Origin: Deltaproteobacteria bacterium
Lineage (GTDB): Bacteria > Desulfobacterota > Binatia > HRBIN30 > CADEER01
NCBI GenBank assembly: GCA_029262455.1
Contig: JAJCZJ010000048.1
Span: 1 to 64,000 of the forward strand
Length of the DNA stretch: 64,000 nucleotides
Reading direction: 5' to 3'
Shown: positions 61,718 to 64,000 of the stretch, in pieces
How the letters are laid out: every line of letters begins with the position of its first letter
Numbering within the stretch: position 1 is the stretch's first letter
Position numbers and translations under genes: made by a program
Notes under the pieces: generated by a model
What the model saw: the letters and a program-made list of their open reading frames with translations, nothing else
What the model was told of the DNA's origin: nothing
The model's database searches: none

Positions 61718-63514
61718 CTAGAACTTCGCCCACCAAGGGGTGCTCTCTGCCGGGGTTCTGCGCATCTCGATGTTGCGATGATCGAGCAGTGTCCCGTCGA
61801 CCCGCCGCAACTCGGCAAGGTTCGTGTTGTAGCGCGTCAACGCATCGATCTCCGACTGACGCGCCCGTGTCAATCGTTCCTGAAAGTCGATTAGGTCCTT
61901 CGTTGTCGCCAAACCAACCTCGTAGCGCGCCTTCTGATTGCGGACATTCTCTTCAGCCAGTCGACTCGCTACCCGCGTCGCCTGGATGCTCTTCAGGTCA
62001 GAGCGGACATTGTCGATGGCGTTCTTGATCTCGAGAGTCACGTTCTCCTCGAGCTGCCGCAGGGAAAGCTGCGACTGCTCCTTGTTGATCCTCGACTTGG
62101 TGTGCTCAGCCTTGGCTGCCGCATTGGCGATCGGCACTTCGATTTGTATCCCGATATTGTATTGGTAGAAGCGTCCGTCGGTCAGCAAGTTCAACGCGCT
62201 GCTGTAACCGCCATCAACTCTCGGGTCGATCTCGACGGGTTGTCCGAACGCGGTTTCCAGCCCAGGCGCGCCACCCAGGCCGCTCAGCCCGATCGAGCCT
62301 ACGAAGTCGAGGCGAGGTAGCAGTTGATTCTGCGCGGCTCGCTCCAACAAGGCCTTGCTATCGACATCCAATCGCGCAGCGATCAACTCGGGACGCCCCA
62401 ACAGCGCACGCTCGAAGCTGCCTCGCGTGTCGACTTCGTACTCAGACAACACAGGGCGATCGATGGGGTTGAGCCTCGCTACCTGATCCGACTCCGCACG
62501 GCGTGCGTTAACCAAGTTGCTCAACACGTCACGCGAGATTCTTCGCAGGTTCATCGCACGAACCAAGTTCGCTTGGCGCCGGGCCACTTCCGCTTCTGAT
62601 TCGAGTACTGCCGTCTTCGGCAGTGCCCCTACATCGAAGCGGCCCTGATTTTGCCGCGCCAGCTCGCGGGCTAGCTCGAGACCTTGCTCCTCAACCTTCA
62701 CGTTCTCGTTTGTGAGCACTAAGGTCCAATACTGTCGCTCGATCGCCGAGACCAAGTTGGCGACCTGCGCCTTGTATTCAAAGAATGTCGATTCTTCGAT
62801 GTTTTCAGCAACGTCAACGTTCAATAAGGCATAGCGCCACCCAAAGTTTCGCAGCAGCGGCTGATTCAGCGACAGGTTGAGTTCCGTCGAGTACTCGGGC
62901 ACCAACACCGAGATCGGGCTCGGCAGCGTGGTGGTGCGACGGTTTGTCCATTCGAGAGCCAAGTTCCCGCCCGAGATCAGCCCCTTCCGGATGCCGACAT
63001 CCCACACAACGTCACTGCGAAAGGTCTGGCGCGTTCCCTCAGGCAACAGGGCGTTATTGTTGGTCAGGGTGTCGGTCTCGCGTGCCTTCGCAACATTGGC
63101 AAAGATCGCCGGGTCGAACATCGACCTGGCACGGCGAACCTCATTGGTCGCCAATACCGGACTGAGCCGACTGATCTCCAGTCCCGTGTTGTTCTGCAAC
63201 GCCAACGCAATGCACTGTTCGAGGGTCACATCCTGTTCGTCACCCTCTTCCGAAAGGAGTCCAAAGTACCGTCCGTACAGATCGTCGGCTCTTTCCGTGC
63301 TCCACGTCTCGCGCAAAACTGCGACATAGTTCGGGACATCGTCAAGGAATCGACGCTCGTCACTGCGCGAGCCACTGGCATTGACGGGCTGAGCTAGAGA
63401 AACGGTCACCCCGATCAGCAGCGACGCACCCAGAAGGAGTCGCAGAGGGACGCCAGCGGACCCCTGGCTTCTTCCAAACACTCTCTGATTCAGACCATCT
63501 CGCAAAAAGCTCAT
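61718..63514 (-). CDS. TolC-family outer-membrane efflux protein
   Basis: A 598-residue exported protein. After an N-terminal signal (LRLLLGASLLIGVTVSLAQPVNA), the first half has VTLEQCIALALQNNTGLEISRLSPVLATNEVRRARSMFDP and the second has the matching long coiled helices (VTLEIKNAIDNVRSDLKSIQATRVASRLAEENVRNQKARYEVGLATTKDLIDFQERLTRAR). These are the two OEP domains that trimerise into the outer-membrane channel tunnel. It is longer than E. coli TolC. The ATG at 63514 (MSFLRDG) fits the signal; an upstream GTG/ATG extension is unlikely. The membrane-fusion and pump genes are not in the window, so the partner transporter lies elsewhere. It is preceded by an SDR gene on the same strand. Confidence 0.9.
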   Translation of the reverse strand: MSFLRDGLNQRVFGRSQGSAGVPLRLLLGASLLIGVTVSLAQPVNASGSRSDERRFLDDVPNYVAVLRETWSTERADDLYGRYFGLLSEEGDEQDVTLEQCIALALQNNTGLEISRLSPVLATNEVRRARSMFDPAIFANVAKARETDTLTNNNALLPEGTRQTFRSDVVWDVGIRKGLISGGNLALEWTNRRTTTLPSPISVLVPEYSTELNLSLNQPLLRNFGWRYALLNVDVAENIEESTFFEYKAQVANLVSAIERQYWTLVLTNENVKVEEQGLELARELARQNQGRFDVGALPKTAVLESEAEVARRQANLVRAMNLRRISRDVLSNLVNARRAESDQVARLNPIDRPVLSEYEVDTRGSFERALLGRPELIAARLDVDSKALLERAAQNQLLPRLDFVGSIGLSGLGGAPGLETAFGQPVEIDPRVDGGYSSALNLLTDGRFYQYNIGIQIEVPIANAAAKAEHTKSRINKEQSQLSLRQLEENVTLEIKNAIDNVRSDLKSIQATRVASRLAEENVRNQKARYEVGLATTKDLIDFQERLTRARQSEIDALTRYNTNLAELRRVDGTLLDHRNIEMRRTPAESTPWWAKF

Positions 63515-63549
63515 CCTTGACACCCTAGCAGTCCCCGCACGCGAAACGA

Positions 63550-64000
63550 CTACAGCTGGAATCCGGCGCCGATCGGGCACTCGCCGGCGGCGATTTTCTT
63601 TGCGCGATCGGTGAGCGTCGCTTCGACGTTCGGCCGATCGATCATGATGACGAAGTCCCCTGCCTTGATTCCAGCGACGGTCGCCGCGGCGAGCTCGTCC
63701 AGGTCCTGCACCGGCAGATCAAAGCCTACCGCCTTGGCCCCCTCTGTTACTTGCTCGAAGGTCAGCTCCGCCCCGGGCGCGTACGGACGCTCCCGCGATA
63801 GCTCGGAAGGACGATTGCGCGCCGTGGTCCAGATGCCGGTCTTCAACAACCCGCCCGACGGATAGAAGATCGCCGCCCGCAGCTTACTGCCCTCTTCCGC
63901 CGCGAGCTGCGCCCCGAGACATTCCGTCATGATCGACACCGATGCCTTGCTCGACGCGTACACCGACTGATCGGCTAGCGGCGAAATGCCACCGTCGCCC
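63550..64000 (-). CDS. Short-chain dehydrogenase/reductase (5' part beyond window)
   Basis: The C-terminal 150 residues of an SDR: GDGGISPLADQSVYASSKASVSIMTECLGAQLA has the active-site Tyr and Lys (YASSK), followed by a long substrate loop (PSGGLLKTGIWTTARNRPSELSRERPYAPGAELTFEQV) and the end ECPIGAGFQL. The N-terminal cofactor part lies outside the window. The loop resembles SDRs of the lipid or polyketide-like modification group, but no substrate can be given. It ends 35 bases before the TolC-like gene start. Confidence 0.85.
   Translation of the reverse strand, partial: GDGGISPLADQSVYASSKASVSIMTECLGAQLAAEEGSKLRAAIFYPSGGLLKTGIWTTARNRPSELSRERPYAPGAELTFEQVTEGAKAVGFDLPVQDLDELAAATVAGIKAGDFVIMIDRPNVEATLTDRAKKIAAGECPIGAGFQL

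Overview
The window is GC-rich bacterial chromosome, densely coded on both strands, with many secreted or outer-membrane proteins. Several features point to the Binatota (Desulfobacterota_B)/deltaproteobacteria-like lineage: a paired EF-hand/dockerin module (GDCNGDE...NELIQAVNNALNGC) next to a Thr-Pro linker, thrombospondin type 3 repeat proteins, a Myxococcus-type cysteine-rich repeat, a DUF1302 outer-membrane protein, and several fatty-acyl/CoA enzymes (SDRs, crotonase, Ltp2-like thiolase with DUF35 partner, CaiB). This placement is inference from family content; no rRNA, tRNA or other phylogenetic marker is visible.

Layout. 0-8.4 kb: lipid/CoA and hydrophobic-substrate metabolism (metallophosphoesterase fragment, SDR, enoyl-CoA hydratase, HSL-type esterase, DUF1302 protein, DUF35 plus thiolase pair, FdhD). 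8.6-14.3 kb: surface proteins (FG-GAP/ASPIC protein with EF-hand pair; two divergent thrombospondin type 3 proteins around an XRE-like regulator with a palindromic operator candidate). 14.3-24.7 kb: TonB receptor, GTAC-rich repeat tract, ammonium transporter, SDR, NTF2-like/GH20 pair, M48 protease with DUF937, and a GNAT-like acyltransferase fused to a cyclic-nucleotide-binding domain. 24.9-30.5 kb: one 1871-residue secreted repeat protein. 31-40 kb: a tandem-domain adenylate cyclase/AAA protein with a B12-type radical SAM enzyme, then Lnt, a PlsC-like acyltransferase and a desaturase. 40.5-45 kb: a Cys-rich secreted protein and a YVTN-propeller dihaem cytochrome. 45.2-50 kb: HolA, YihY/BrkB and a tandem CaiB-family CoA-transferase. 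50.2-57.2 kb: a secreted propeller protein with two lipoproteins, then a FabR/DesT-controlled desaturase/reductase cluster and a MAPEG protein. 57.8-64 kb: subtilisin-like protease, small membrane proteins, repeat-rich intergenic DNA, TolC-family protein and a partial SDR.

How it may fit together. Membrane lipid tailoring recurs (two desaturases, PlsC, Lnt, FabR-like repressor with two candidate operators). Acyl-CoA and hydrophobic-substrate handling recurs as well. The cyclase (31 kb) and the cNMP-binding acyltransferase (23.5 kb) could be the two ends of a cyclic-nucleotide circuit, but nothing in the sequence proves the link.

Most unusual observations: (1) the tandem cyclase domains have complementary losses, so together they make one mammalian-like composite active site; (2) three secreted propeller proteins appear to share one un-named C-terminal domain; (3) in the giant protein a seven-bladed propeller interrupts a unit of a second repeat array; (4) a palindromic intergenic repeat family (core GAGGCTCCTGCCGAGCC) is present at three places, two of them inside longer inverted repeats; (5) two candidate FabR/DesT operators lie in tandem in front of the desaturase genes.
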